Shown here one piece after another: positions 36,803-45,995 of a stretch of 64,000 bases of DNA. Source of the stretch: Anaerolineae bacterium (lineage in GTDB: Bacteria; Chloroflexota; Anaerolineae; Caldilineales; Caldilineaceae); the NCBI GenBank assembly GCA_030432295.1, contig JAUIHI010000002.1, positions 310,001 through 374,000 of the forward strand, written 5' to 3'. How positions within the stretch are numbered: the stretch's first letter is position 1; each line of letters begins with the position of its first letter. The notes under the pieces were generated by a model that worked only from the letters and a program-made list of their open reading frames with translations, made no database searches and was not told where the DNA came from. A program made the position numbers and the translations under genes.

Positions 36803-38179
36803 TTAAAAGCGCACATGAAGAACTACGCCGTGACCCCGCTTGGTCTCCAACAAAACAGGAAACTTCGGGTCCGGCTCGATGGCATTACGCAACCGCCACA
36901 AGGCAGTGTCGAGTGCGCCCCGATAGTCATTTGGAGACTCGTAATCGGGCTCACCAACTGCGGGAATGCGGCGGTTGCCCGACTTGTAGGCGAGATAATA
37001 GAGTTCTTCTCGGGAGACTATCTCTTTGCTATGCTCAAAAAGATAGGCCAACATATCGATCGCATTCGGCGGCACTTCGTCAAGCGTCATCACCCTACCG
37101 CCTACTATCACACTCTTTTTTTCTGGATCAAAATAGAAGCGGGGTGGGTAGTTTTGACGCAGGGAATTCCACTCTTTCTTTGTCAAGATGCGGTCCAGAT
37201 TGTTTGCCATGTAATAACTGATCAGGGGATAGACTTGATCGATCCAATGGCGTGGAGATTCTGCACCGACAGCCTGCAGCCAGGCCAAAATCTCATCTTC
37301 AGGATAGAGACGGCCCAAGTGAAAGTCAGGATCACCTGTGACAAGCTGCAGACGTCTGTTGACGATACGCTGCAATTCAAGGGGGGTCAAGCGTAAACGA
37401 ATCCCAGAGATACGCCTGCGCTCGAAGCCACTTGTCCGGCTGATGACTCCTTCAAAACGCTCAGGCACAAAGAGCTTGAAAGCAAAGCCCGACTTTTCAA
37501 AGAGTGGCAACGTGCCTAAAAGCGCCTGAAACATCTCCAACATTAGCTTTTCATCGTTGTGGGCATGCCCTTCGATGTCATCTACCAAAAACCAGACACC
37601 CTGCAATCCGATCTGCTCCAGACCGATGGTCAGTTCGTCAATCGTTTCCTGGGGGGCTGCGTCTGGATGCAGGATACCAGGCGGCTTTGTTGCCAGCAGA
37701 AGACGTAATATCGATGAGCCAGGCAGATTTCGATCAACCAGATGACCCAGACGAATCTCTGGACGGTCACGCACATAGGTTTGCACAAACCAGTTGATGC
37801 GCTGCTGTACCCATTTGGGAGCAACGGCAAACTGGGCGGGAAAGTGAGCAATGTGGGTAGCCAACTGCACCGCGCACAGGTCAAACAGGTGTTGAACCTG
37901 ATTGCGAACGACCGATGAAGCACGCTCAGGATCGATGACAGCAGGTGTGCCAATCCGCCAGTCAATGAGAAGCCGGATCGGTTCACCCGTTGGCCCTACA
38001 TTCTGGCGTTTGATAGTTTCATACAGTGCGGTCTTTCCAGAACCGATGCTTCCAAAAATGACTTCAGATCGGTTGCTGACAATCCGCTCAAAATCAGCCG
38101 GGGCGATAAAGCAATGCTCCAGCCAAGGTTCATCTTCGGCGCGCAATGCGCCAAATGCTTGGGATACAGTGAGTTGCAT
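36803..38179 (-). CDS. P-loop NTPase with C-terminal OmpR-like winged helix (NTPase 2)
   Basis: A 458-residue protein. The P-loop GSIGSGKT is at 43-50 and the Walker B strand GVWFLVDDIEGH near 193-204. From about residue 345 a winged-helix domain of the OmpR/PhoB C-terminal type is visible: RFYFDPEKKSVIVGG, PPNAIDMLAYLFEH, VSREELYYLAYK, the recognition-helix-like ALDTALWRLRNAIEPDP and the wing LETKRGHGVVL. It could bind DNA or, as in some effector-associated wHTH domains, a protein partner. It is the second gene of the operon. Confidence 0.78.
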   Translation of the reverse strand: MQLTVSQAFGALRAEDEPWLEHCFIAPADFERIVSNRSEVIFGSIGSGKTALYETIKRQNVGPTGEPIRLLIDWRIGTPAVIDPERASSVVRNQVQHLFDLCAVQLATHIAHFPAQFAVAPKWVQQRINWFVQTYVRDRPEIRLGHLVDRNLPGSSILRLLLATKPPGILHPDAAPQETIDELTIGLEQIGLQGVWFLVDDIEGHAHNDEKLMLEMFQALLGTLPLFEKSGFAFKLFVPERFEGVISRTSGFERRRISGIRLRLTPLELQRIVNRRLQLVTGDPDFHLGRLYPEDEILAWLQAVGAESPRHWIDQVYPLISYYMANNLDRILTKKEWNSLRQNYPPRFYFDPEKKSVIVGGRVMTLDEVPPNAIDMLAYLFEHSKEIVSREELYYLAYKSGNRRIPAVGEPDYESPNDYRGALDTALWRLRNAIEPDPKFPVLLETKRGHGVVLHVRF

Positions 38180-38263
38180 TGAATGCTCGTTACTACTCGT
38201 CGATGTAAGGGTGCGATGTTATATCGATTCATTGGGAATCGTATTCATAACAGTTTGGCACAC

Positions 38264-40045
38264 CTACAAGAAAGAATCAAAAATATCGTCAATCTCTTTC
38301 TGGTTGAGTAATGTGTTCGTCTTCTCAATTTGGCCGATAAAGCGCTGGACGATTTCAATCAGTCGTCCAGGGAGCATATGGCTGCTTTCGATTAATTGTC
38401 TTTGGATATCTTCGATGCTATCAACGCTACGGAAGTCACAAAAAACGCTGATATCGAATTGTGATGACCTGGTAACCGCGGATAGTCGATTTTCAAGCAA
38501 TTGAGTAATTTCGTTATATGTCCAGACAGGAAACATTGCATCATCCGGCAACAAAATTTGATTCGCCAAATTTCGAGACACAAACACCGTCGCACCCATT
38601 CCGCTCTCAGTCAGCCTATTGAGCGTGGGTATTAAATCATTCGGAAGGGAAGAAGAGTTCTCAGCAATTGTATCAGACGACTGAATGTCCACGAGTGGCA
38701 GCCGTCGGATGACTGAATCAGGGGTTGCGTCAAACAACAAAGATAGTAATTCCTCAGTTTCAATGCTATTTAGATTGAACCGGGTTGTATTAAACCCCCC
38801 TACTCTTTCCTTCAGGACATCGAAGAAGCGAGACGGCATAGACGTATGGCGACGATGTCGTGAGAATCGGCCGCGGAGTTCGCCCAGCGAACCCAAACAA
38901 CAGACCAGCAACATTGCCATTGCAGTTTGTTGACGCACTGACGCCAAGAGGAATTCGTAGGGCGTCGCAGCCAAGTACCCCATAAGCGTTTTTGCATATG
39001 CCAGCGCATATTCACTCAAGAAGCTATCTATGGAGGGATCAATGCGGTAGGGGATGTATACAGGAAGAATGGTTGAAGGAAGAAATCGCCCGTTAGCTCT
39101 TGCCAGCAGTTCATCCCAAGCCAACATCAAAGCAGCGGCTGTTTTTCCAAATCCATGATCGCCGACCACAAAAACAAGACGTGGATCACGAATTCGGAGA
39201 CGCAACTCTTGATACCACTCAGGACGAAGCTTAGGCGGCTGGGAAGTGTAGACTTCCCAGCTGTCTTCGCTCTGCCCTGGCGGGAACAAGAAAGGATCAC
39301 TCTCCGCAAATTGTGAAACAAAGGCATTCTGTCCGATTTCCAGCGTCCGGGAACGAATAAATGAGGGTCCTCGACGCCAAAACAAGATAGTAGACCAGGA
39401 ATGTAGCAGTGATGACCAATGCAATTGTTCAAGATATTCCAGAGAATATCTATAATCAATCGCTTTGTAGGTGCTTTGCAGAAAGGAGACGGCACTTAGC
39501 TTATAATTTCTGGGTAATTCACTATCGCTAATGGCCCACTCGATTGCCCTGCTTATTTCATTTTGTGAGCCAATTTTCTCAAGTTCCTTTGTTATCTCCT
39601 CAGAACTCAAACTCGACAAATCTTCAAGCAACAGCAGACGGAAAAATAGGGAAAGGAAACCGAGGTCATTTCTCCTTATATACTCCTCAAAATACTCTCG
39701 AACTCGGGGCGAAACCCACGGGTCATCGGATTGATTCCTGTCACCATCTATTTTGACTTGGATTTCTTTGAGACGTTCAATGGATTTCAATGGATCATAA
39801 AGGCGAATTTCATCTACCTGATCGATCATTCTGATGCAATTGCCCACATCTACCTCGGTAAGTCCTGGCAGATTGACGCGTTCAATCATCTGTAACCAAT
39901 ACGCATCAATCTCAGCCAAGCGCGCAAGGATACGTTCGTCTGCTGGTAGACCAGACTGATTGATGATCGTTTTATTCCCAGCCACAAAGTCGCCGTCGTT
40001 TATATTAACATCGCCGCCGATGTCGGTAGATTTATCGTCCGCCAT
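38264..40045 (-). CDS. P-loop NTPase with N-terminal Gly/Asp beta motif (NTPase 1)
   Basis: A 593-residue protein. The N-terminus reads DIGGDVNINDGDFVAGNKTI, a Gly-Asp-Val repeat motif frequently found at the start of conflict-system NTPases in Chloroflexota and cyanobacteria (general knowledge). A helical region of 250 residues follows, then the P-loop VVGDHGFGKTA at 293-303. A hydrophobic stretch (TAMAMLLVCCLGSL) lies near 370-385. The Walker B Asp is not obvious; LPLVDIQ near 450 is a candidate. It is the first gene behind a good promoter. It may be the sensor that recruits the other NTPases (inference). Confidence 0.72.
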   Translation of the reverse strand: MADDKSTDIGGDVNINDGDFVAGNKTIINQSGLPADERILARLAEIDAYWLQMIERVNLPGLTEVDVGNCIRMIDQVDEIRLYDPLKSIERLKEIQVKIDGDRNQSDDPWVSPRVREYFEEYIRRNDLGFLSLFFRLLLLEDLSSLSSEEITKELEKIGSQNEISRAIEWAISDSELPRNYKLSAVSFLQSTYKAIDYRYSLEYLEQLHWSSLLHSWSTILFWRRGPSFIRSRTLEIGQNAFVSQFAESDPFLFPPGQSEDSWEVYTSQPPKLRPEWYQELRLRIRDPRLVFVVGDHGFGKTAAALMLAWDELLARANGRFLPSTILPVYIPYRIDPSIDSFLSEYALAYAKTLMGYLAATPYEFLLASVRQQTAMAMLLVCCLGSLGELRGRFSRHRRHTSMPSRFFDVLKERVGGFNTTRFNLNSIETEELLSLLFDATPDSVIRRLPLVDIQSSDTIAENSSSLPNDLIPTLNRLTESGMGATVFVSRNLANQILLPDDAMFPVWTYNEITQLLENRLSAVTRSSQFDISVFCDFRSVDSIEDIQRQLIESSHMLPGRLIEIVQRFIGQIEKTNTLLNQKEIDDIFDSFL

Positions 40046-40084
40046 AGTTTACCGTTTCGAGGTATGTAGACTAACTGCATAAGC

Positions 40085-40114
40085 ATTTTAAGGTAAGTGT
40101 CCACCAAATGTCAA
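40085..40114 (-). promoter_or_regulatory. promoter of the NTPase operon
   Basis: On the minus strand, -35 TTGACA (40114-40109), an 18-bp spacer and -10 TAAAAT (40090-40085) are visible. The predicted start is about 33 nt upstream of the NTPase 1 ATG. Confidence 0.75.
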
Positions 40115-40269
40115 CCCTCACACCCATTTCGTGAGATAGTCGTGAGAATAGTGCGTCCCTTCTGTAGTTTCTAGCTCAGAAAACCACGATAAATCTGAGC
40201 GTCAACGGCCACAGCCATTGCTATATACTTTTGCCACCGAGCAGTAACAGACAACACAATCTGTCAACG

Positions 40270-40284
40270 ATGCAATTTTTGCAT
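40270..40284 (+). promoter_or_regulatory. short dyad upstream of the 96-residue gene
   Basis: ATGCAA-TTT-TTGCAT forms a perfect 6-bp dyad 30 bp before the start of the divergent small gene. It may be an operator for a small regulator shared by the divergent pair; this rests on symmetry alone. Confidence 0.4.
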
Positions 40285-40313
40285 ACGTCCCTGGACAAAA
40301 GGAGAAGCAAGCA

Positions 40314-40604
40314 ATGCAATTAACTATGGAAACACTTAGCGCCAACGCAATCACGACAACCACTGCAATCATAGAGTGGTGCAAAAAACAGCTAGACCAG
40401 AGCTACGAACTGCGTAGGCTGCGCTACTCACACATCTCCCATCGCCAAGAATCCGAAATTTACTCACGCATGCCCTTGACACAGACACCGGAGGAGACGC
40501 TCCAAATCCTAATCGCGCTCAAGTATCTTGAACTCAATCATAGAGCCATCTCTCGCCTACCGGACGCGCCCAAGCTGCACAAGATAGGGGTAGCAGCAAG
40601 TTAA
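40314..40604 (+). CDS. hypothetical protein divergent from the NTPase operon
   Basis: A 96-residue product starting MQLTMETLSANAITTTTAI; GGAG is 9 nt upstream. It is mostly helical and charged (WCKKQLDQSYELRRLRYSHISHRQESEIYSRM), followed by TPEETLQILIALKYLELNHRAISRLP. No family was recognised. It is divergent from the NTPase operon and ends before a long bidirectional hairpin. It could be a small regulator or adaptor of the cluster; there is no direct evidence. Confidence 0.6.
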   Translation: MQLTMETLSANAITTTTAIIEWCKKQLDQSYELRRLRYSHISHRQESEIYSRMPLTQTPEETLQILIALKYLELNHRAISRLPDAPKLHKIGVAAS

Positions 40605-40645
40605 AACGACCTTCGCCAAAGCCTACCTTCCCCAGGCTTAGAAAC

Positions 40646-40685
40646 AGGAAAGGGGGCCAGAATAGCTATTCTGGCCCCCTTTCCT
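40646..40685. terminator. 40-bp perfect palindrome, bidirectional terminator
   Basis: A gapless perfect palindrome with 20-bp arms centred at 40665/40666 contains a GGGGGCCAG core. It sits between the convergent small gene and fabF, with outer A- and T-rich ends on each strand. It is unusually long and perfect for a terminator. Confidence 0.75.
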
Positions 40686-40707
40686 ATTCCCACCAGCTAA
40701 GCAGACC

Positions 40708-41946
40708 CTACCCCTCCCACTTTTTGAACGCCACCACCACATTCTGCCCGCCGAAGCCAAAGGCCTCGACCAGTGCGACCTTTGGATCGATCTTCTGGGA
40801 AGCGTTGCCCACAATATCCACGCCCAGTTCCGGGTCTGGCGTGTAGTTGATTGTGGGTGGGGCGATGCCCGTCTCCAACGCCCGCACTGCGGCCAGCGCA
40901 CTCTGCGCACCGGCTGCGCCCAGAGCGTGGCCCAGCATCGATTTGATGCTGGTCACTTTGGGCATACGCGCGCCCTCGGCCCCAAAGACCCGTCGGATGG
41001 CCAACGACTCCACCTGATCGTTGAGAACAGTACCCGTGCCGTGGGCCAAAATCAGATCCACATCCGCCGCGGTGAGGCCCGAATGCTTCAGCGCCCGGCT
41101 GATGGCCCGCACCGCACCATCGCCGCTGGGGTCCGGCGCGGTGATGTGATAGCCATCGCCGGTCAGCGCGCCACCCAACACTTCGGCGTAGATGTGCGCG
41201 CCCCGAGCTTTGGCGTTCTCCTCGGTCTCCATCGTCACCGCCACCGCACCCTCGCCGCTGACAAAACCGTCCCGGTCCACCGAAAAGGGACGGCAGGCGG
41301 TTGCGGGGTCGTCGCTCCGTTTGGAGAGCGGCCCCATATTACCAAAGGCGGCAAAAGTGAGCATCGAAAAAGTGGATTCGCTGCCGCCAGCCACAATCAG
41401 ATCGGCTTCATCCCGCTGCAAAAAGTGATAGGCTTCCAGTATAGAATAGTGGCCGCTGGCACAGGCCGCGGTGCTGGTCATCACCGGCCCCTTAGCGCCC
41501 GTCTCCATGGAAACCAGACAACTGACCGCATTCGCCATCGCGCTGGGCACAACAAATGGCCCGACTGATTTCCAACCCTTCTGCACCATCACCTCTGTGG
41601 CATACTCGATCTCATTGATGCCGCCGCCGCCGGTCGCCATCATCACACCCACATCGCCCCCATTTTCCGGGGTGATCTCAAAGCCAGAATCGGTCAGGGC
41701 CTGCTTGCAAGCTGCGATCGAAAATTGTGTGGTGCGTGCAACCCGCCGGGCTGTTTTGCGGTCCATATAGTCTTGGGGATCAAAATCCTTGACCTCGCAG
41801 GCCATATCATACGGCATCCCATCCGGGTCAAAAAGAGTCAGTTTGGTAGCACCCGACTTGCCCGCCAGCAAATTCTCCCAGAAGGTCTGCGCATCATTGC
41901 CAATCGGCGTAATCGCTCCCAGCCCGGTAATGACAATCCGTTTCAT
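40708..41946 (-). CDS. fabF: beta-ketoacyl-ACP synthase II
   Basis: A 412-residue KAS II that condenses malonyl-ACP with acyl-ACP in fatty acid elongation. The Cys-His-His triad is visible: TAACASGH (Cys near 163), LAHGTGTVLNDQVE, and SIKSMLGHALGAAGA. The C-terminal GFGGQN motif is typical. ATG 41946 is used because GGGAG is 5 nt upstream; an in-frame TTG at 41958 is the only longer option. It is followed by the long bidirectional hairpin. No other fab gene is nearby, so it is a stand-alone copy. Confidence 0.94.
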   Translation of the reverse strand: MKRIVITGLGAITPIGNDAQTFWENLLAGKSGATKLTLFDPDGMPYDMACEVKDFDPQDYMDRKTARRVARTTQFSIAACKQALTDSGFEITPENGGDVGVMMATGGGGINEIEYATEVMVQKGWKSVGPFVVPSAMANAVSCLVSMETGAKGPVMTSTAACASGHYSILEAYHFLQRDEADLIVAGGSESTFSMLTFAAFGNMGPLSKRSDDPATACRPFSVDRDGFVSGEGAVAVTMETEENAKARGAHIYAEVLGGALTGDGYHITAPDPSGDGAVRAISRALKHSGLTAADVDLILAHGTGTVLNDQVESLAIRRVFGAEGARMPKVTSIKSMLGHALGAAGAQSALAAVRALETGIAPPTINYTPDPELGVDIVGNASQKIDPKVALVEAFGFGGQNVVVAFKKWEG

Positions 41947-42129
41947 ACATTCTCCCAACTAAAGTGATGTTGAAGGTTGCAAGTTGAAGATAGCAGGTGG
42001 CGTGTGGCACGAACGACAATCAATTGCCACCTGCAGCCTGCCACTTTCACCCCTTCCAGCTTCTACTTTCTCGATTATAGTGGAGCAGCTTTGCCCTCGT
42101 CAAACTATAACCCAAAAGTTACCTCTTCG

Positions 42130-42158
42130 TTGCGACTCGGCTTGCCCCGTGCTATACT
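42130..42158 (+). promoter_or_regulatory. sigma-A promoter of the TPR-RecQ gene
   Basis: -35 TTGCGA (42130-42135), a 17-bp spacer and -10 TATACT (42153-42158) are visible. The transcript would start near 42165 with a leader of about 67 nt. Confidence 0.7.
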
Positions 42159-42231
42159 TTGGCGAGACAATCATCCATTTGCCTGCCAGTCAGCAACCAG
42201 CAGGCAGCCGACAACAGGCCACTCATACGCT

Positions 42232-45200
42232 ATGCCCGATACCACATCCCCCCTCCTCACCGCCTTTGATCTGACCCCGGAACAGGCCGGCGCGCTGCCG
42301 CCGGAACTGCGCGACCAACTGCTCGATTTTGTCGAACTGTGGGGCACACCCGACGAAACACTGGCCCTACTGGCCGTCTACTGGGAAGTGCACGGCCCCC
42401 AACTGGGCTTTCTGGACCGGGAGGCCGAGGCGTATGTGGCCCAGAGCGACTTTGCCAAAGCGCTGGAAACCATCGAACGCCGCCAGCGTCGCAGCACGAC
42501 AATTGCCAGCCAGGCGTTGGAAGCCCGGGTAACCCTGGCCGCGGGCCAGAACAGCGCGGCCAAATCCGTGGCCGACGACATCAGCAAAGCCCACCCCCTG
42601 CACAGTGGAGCCGTCAACGCGGCCGCGACTGTCTACGCCGAACTGGGCGAACCCAACTGGGCGCAGCAACTCCTCGACGCCCTGCTGGATGCCCGCCCCG
42701 GCGACATCGACAGCCTCATCACTTCTGCCCACATCGCCCTGGCCCAGGGCAACCGGGAAAATGCCCAACAGATTGTGGCCCGCATCGGCGCGGGCGTGCC
42801 TTCCGGGGCGACTGTGCCTCAACTGCGCGCCCTCCGAAAACTACACGAAACACTGGGCAACGAACAGAGCACCAACGCGCTGGCCCTGGAAGACGAACGC
42901 CAACGACTGATACGGGAGGAGAGCCTGCGCACAGCATTGGCCCCGGTTATCGGGCTGGTACAGAAAGGCAGCGATGCGGGCCAGATTTACGCCGCGCTGA
43001 GCGGGCCGGAGCGCATCGCGGTCAGCAGCAAAGAGGCTCGCGCGGTCAAACTGGCCGCCATCCGCAACTTCGGCTTTGGCAGCCTGCGCGACGGCCAGAC
43101 CGAAATCATCACTTCGGTTCTGCGCGGCGAATCTGTGCTGGCCGTGATGCCCACCGGCGCGGGCAAATCCCTCTGTTACCAATTGCCCGGTCTGGAACTG
43201 GAGCACGCAACCCTCGTCATCAGCCCGCTGATTGCGCTGATGAAAGATCAGGTGGAGGGGCTGCCCGCCATCGCCCAATCCAAAGCCACTTTCATCAACA
43301 GCAGCCTGGACGACGACGAACTCAAGCGGCGGATGGAAGGGGTGGCCGGGGGCCAGTACAAACTGGTCTACGCCGCGCCCGAACGGCTGCGTCAGCGCCC
43401 CTTTCTGGCCGCATTGCGGGATGCGGGCCTCAGTCTCTTTGTGGTGGACGAGGCCCACTGTGTCAGCCTGTGGGGCCACGACTTCCGCCCGGACTATCTC
43501 TTTATTCAGGAAGCCCGCACGGAACTGGGCAACCCGCCTGCCCTGGCCATGACCGCCACCGCTCCCCCTCAGGTGCGGGACGAAATTCTGGACACCCTCA
43601 GCCGCAACGGGGAGGCTGCCCCGGCCCAGAGTGGACGACCCCAAGTGGTGGCTCTGGACATCTTCCGCACAAACCTGCACCTCTCCGCCATCCAATTCCA
43701 CAACGACGAGGAGAAGCTGGCCGCGCTGCTCAAATTCGTCACCGAAACCGAGGGCAGCGGCATTGTCTATGCGAATTCCCGCCGCAAGTGCGAGGCTCTT
43801 GCCCTGCGTCTGCGCAGCGAAGGAGTGGCCGCCGAAGCCTACCACGCGGGTCTCAGCGATCGGGGCGGCGTGCAGGACCGCTTTATGAAAGGGGAGAGCC
43901 GGGTGGTGGTGGCGACGGTTGCCTTTGGGATGGGCATCGACAAAGCCGACATCCGCTTTATCGTCCATTTTCATCCGCCCCGCAGCCTGGCCGCCTATTA
44001 TCAGGAAGCGGGCCGAGCCGGGCGTGACGGCCTGCCCGCCCAGTGCACCCTCTTTTACAGCGCCAATGACTGGGCCAATCTGCGCCGCTGGGCCAAAGCC
44101 GACGAGTATAGCCTGGAATCGCTGGAAAAGCTCTACGCGGCCATCGCCAGCCAACTGGGGGTAGATACGGAGGAAGACGCCGACTCCGCCGGTGCTGGCC
44201 CGACAGGCGCATCCGGGCCGGTCAACATCCGCCGCCTGGAGCAGGTACTCAACTCCGACGAGACCGAAGTGCGGGTGGGCGTGAGTATGCTGGAACGGGC
44301 CGGGCTGCTCAGCCGCAGCTTTGACGTGCCCAACGAAATCGAAATCGGCCTGCCCAGCCGGGCAAAGGCGGGCAAACTCAACGGCGACCAGCGGGAATTG
44401 GACCGTTTTCTGCGCAAAGTATCTCTGCGTCCCGGCAAGGCCGCTGCCTTCAGCGCCCGTGACATCGCGTCGGCGATGGACTGGCCGTTGCTGGCCGTCG
44501 AGTCCCGGCTGCTGGAATGGCAATCCGCCGGGGTGATTACCCTCCTGGGCAGCAAGCGGGAGATGGCGATCCATCTGCCCCCTCGCCCCGCGGACCTGGC
44601 CGAGCGTCTGGAACGGCAACTGGCCCAATCCCGCGCCCTGGGCCAGCGCCGCATCGACGACATTGTGGGCTATGCCACCGGCGACAGTTGCCGCCACGGC
44701 TTCATCAGCGCCCACTTTGGCAGCCCACCCCGCATCCGCTGCACCGTCTGCGACAACTGCACGGGCATCCGACCCGAAGTGCCGGAGATTGTGCGCCCGG
44801 ATATTCCCCTGCCCGACGACGCAGACATCGAGCCGATGCTCATCGACTGTCTGCTCAGCCTGCCCAAGCCGGTCGGGCGCAGCGGCCTGGCCCGGATTCT
44901 GGTCGGCCATCTGCGCGCGCCGGTGGCCGCCAACGAATGCCGCCACCACGGACGGCTATACGAATTGGGCGAAAGCGCCATCATCGAAATGCTGGACGAT
45001 CTGATCGAGCGCAAACTCCTGCGCCAGTACGAGCGCCAGGGCTATCCAGTGCTGGCCGTCACAATGGCGGGCCGGGTGATTGGAGAAGATTGGCTGGCTG
45101 CCCACCCGGAAATGGTCGATCCCACCGCAGAGGCCCCAGAAATTGTAGAAGGCGAAGCGGAGGAGGAGGAAGAAGCTGCGGTCGAAACCTACACCGCGCT

Positions 45201-45753
45201 GCAAAAGGCGCTCTACGCCTGGCGACGGCGCACGGCAGACAGCCAGGGCATCCCCACCTACGCCATTATGGACAACGAGCTGATGCTGCGGATTGCCGAG
45301 AGCCGCCCCCAATTTCCCGAAGAACTGGCCGCCCTGCCCGGGATGGGCGCATCCCGGATGGAGAGATACGGCGGAGTGATTCTGGATTTGGTGAAGCTGA
45401 CGGAGAGCAGTGAAGATGACGAGGCAATGCTCATCGCCCAGAGAGAGAACCCGCCGGAAAAGAAGACGTTTGCCGGCGCGTCGGCCCCGGCCAAACGGGT
45501 CGATCCCCGAGTCGAGCGACAGTTGTATATGAAGATGCAGGAGATGCGCCAGAAGATCGCAGTGGCAGAGCGGGGCAAGTCCTATCTGATTGCTGGCAAC
45601 GGGCTGCTCAAAGAGATCGCCAAGACCGCGCCGCGCACAGCCGAAGAATTGCAGGCTATCGTCGGCTATCGCAGCAGCGGGCTGGCGGGGAAAGAACCTG
45701 AAATTGTCGAGATTGTGGAAGCTATATTCCAGCGATTGGGGATTGAAGAATAG
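42232..45753 (+). CDS. recQ: RecQ-family helicase with N-terminal helical-repeat region and two HRDC domains
   Basis: A 1173-residue protein. Residues 1-270 are Ala-rich helical hairpins resembling TPR (YVAQSDFAKALETIERRQ, AAATVYAELGEPNWAQQLLDALL). The RecQ helicase has MPTGAGKS (306-313), DEAH (406-409), AMTATAPPQVR and EAGRAGRDG. A zinc-binding CRHG...CTVCDNC and winged helix follow. Two HRDC domains lie at the C-terminus (LQKALYAWRRRTADSQGIPTYAIMDNE and near 1095-1170), joined by an acidic linker. It acts in DNA repair and recombination. It is the second RecQ here, with a different architecture from the one at 9788, and its TPR region suggests protein partners. The start is weakly supported, since no clear ribosome binding site is visible. 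Confidence 0.88.
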   Translation: MPDTTSPLLTAFDLTPEQAGALPPELRDQLLDFVELWGTPDETLALLAVYWEVHGPQLGFLDREAEAYVAQSDFAKALETIERRQRRSTTIASQALEARVTLAAGQNSAAKSVADDISKAHPLHSGAVNAAATVYAELGEPNWAQQLLDALLDARPGDIDSLITSAHIALAQGNRENAQQIVARIGAGVPSGATVPQLRALRKLHETLGNEQSTNALALEDERQRLIREESLRTALAPVIGLVQKGSDAGQIYAALSGPERIAVSSKEARAVKLAAIRNFGFGSLRDGQTEIITSVLRGESVLAVMPTGAGKSLCYQLPGLELEHATLVISPLIALMKDQVEGLPAIAQSKATFINSSLDDDELKRRMEGVAGGQYKLVYAAPERLRQRPFLAALRDAGLSLFVVDEAHCVSLWGHDFRPDYLFIQEARTELGNPPALAMTATAPPQVRDEILDTLSRNGEAAPAQSGRPQVVALDIFRTNLHLSAIQFHNDEEKLAALLKFVTETEGSGIVYANSRRKCEALALRLRSEGVAAEAYHAGLSDRGGVQDRFMKGESRVVVATVAFGMGIDKADIRFIVHFHPPRSLAAYYQEAGRAGRDGLPAQCTLFYSANDWANLRRWAKADEYSLESLEKLYAAIASQLGVDTEEDADSAGAGPTGASGPVNIRRLEQVLNSDETEVRVGVSMLERAGLLSRSFDVPNEIEIGLPSRAKAGKLNGDQRELDRFLRKVSLRPGKAAAFSARDIASAMDWPLLAVESRLLEWQSAGVITLLGSKREMAIHLPPRPADLAERLERQLAQSRALGQRRIDDIVGYATGDSCRHGFISAHFGSPPRIRCTVCDNCTGIRPEVPEIVRPDIPLPDDADIEPMLIDCLLSLPKPVGRSGLARILVGHLRAPVAANECRHHGRLYELGESAIIEMLDDLIERKLLRQYERQGYPVLAVTMAGRVIGEDWLAAHPEMVDPTAEAPEIVEGEAEEEEEAAVETYTALQKALYAWRRRTADSQGIPTYAIMDNELMLRIAESRPQFPEELAALPGMGASRMERYGGVILDLVKLTESSEDDEAMLIAQRENPPEKKTFAGASAPAKRVDPRVERQLYMKMQEMRQKIAVAERGKSYLIAGNGLLKEIAKTAPRTAEELQAIVGYRSSGLAGKEPEIVEIVEAIFQRLGIEE

Positions 45754-45826
45754 ATATTGGGTATTCGGATATTTGGCAGCGGGAAGGCGGCAGCTTACCC
45801 AGCGAAATATCCAATACCCCAATATC
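45753..45826. repeat. 7-8 nt repeat hairpin (GATATTGG type)
   Basis: An imperfect 22-bp stem (from 45753 with 45805-45826) built from GATATTGG/GTATTCG units begins at the stop codon of the RecQ gene. It is probably also its terminator. Confidence 0.6.
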
Positions 45827-45995
45827 CGCTCCTGTCAGCGGAATATAGGCCGGATGTCGGCTTATAGTCGTTCTCCGACAAAGGAAGTGTCGTAGAGTAA
45901 TAGCGTCTGTCGAAACTTCCCAAACACGATTCCGTAGTATACTGTGTGTGACCGACAGCATTGATTTTCGTTTCAACCAGGAGGAAACAAACCCT

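Noticed and set aside
42841-44949. 702-codon minus-strand frame opposite the TPR-RecQ gene
   Set aside because: It is a shadow of GC-rich codon usage. The plus strand encodes all helicase motifs; the antisense product has no motifs and no ribosome binding site.
45900-45995. Stress sigma-factor (ECF) promoter before pspA
   Set aside because: GAAACTT and CGTA-like boxes can be found, but the spacing is too short and a TATACT box is equally likely, so no promoter was called.
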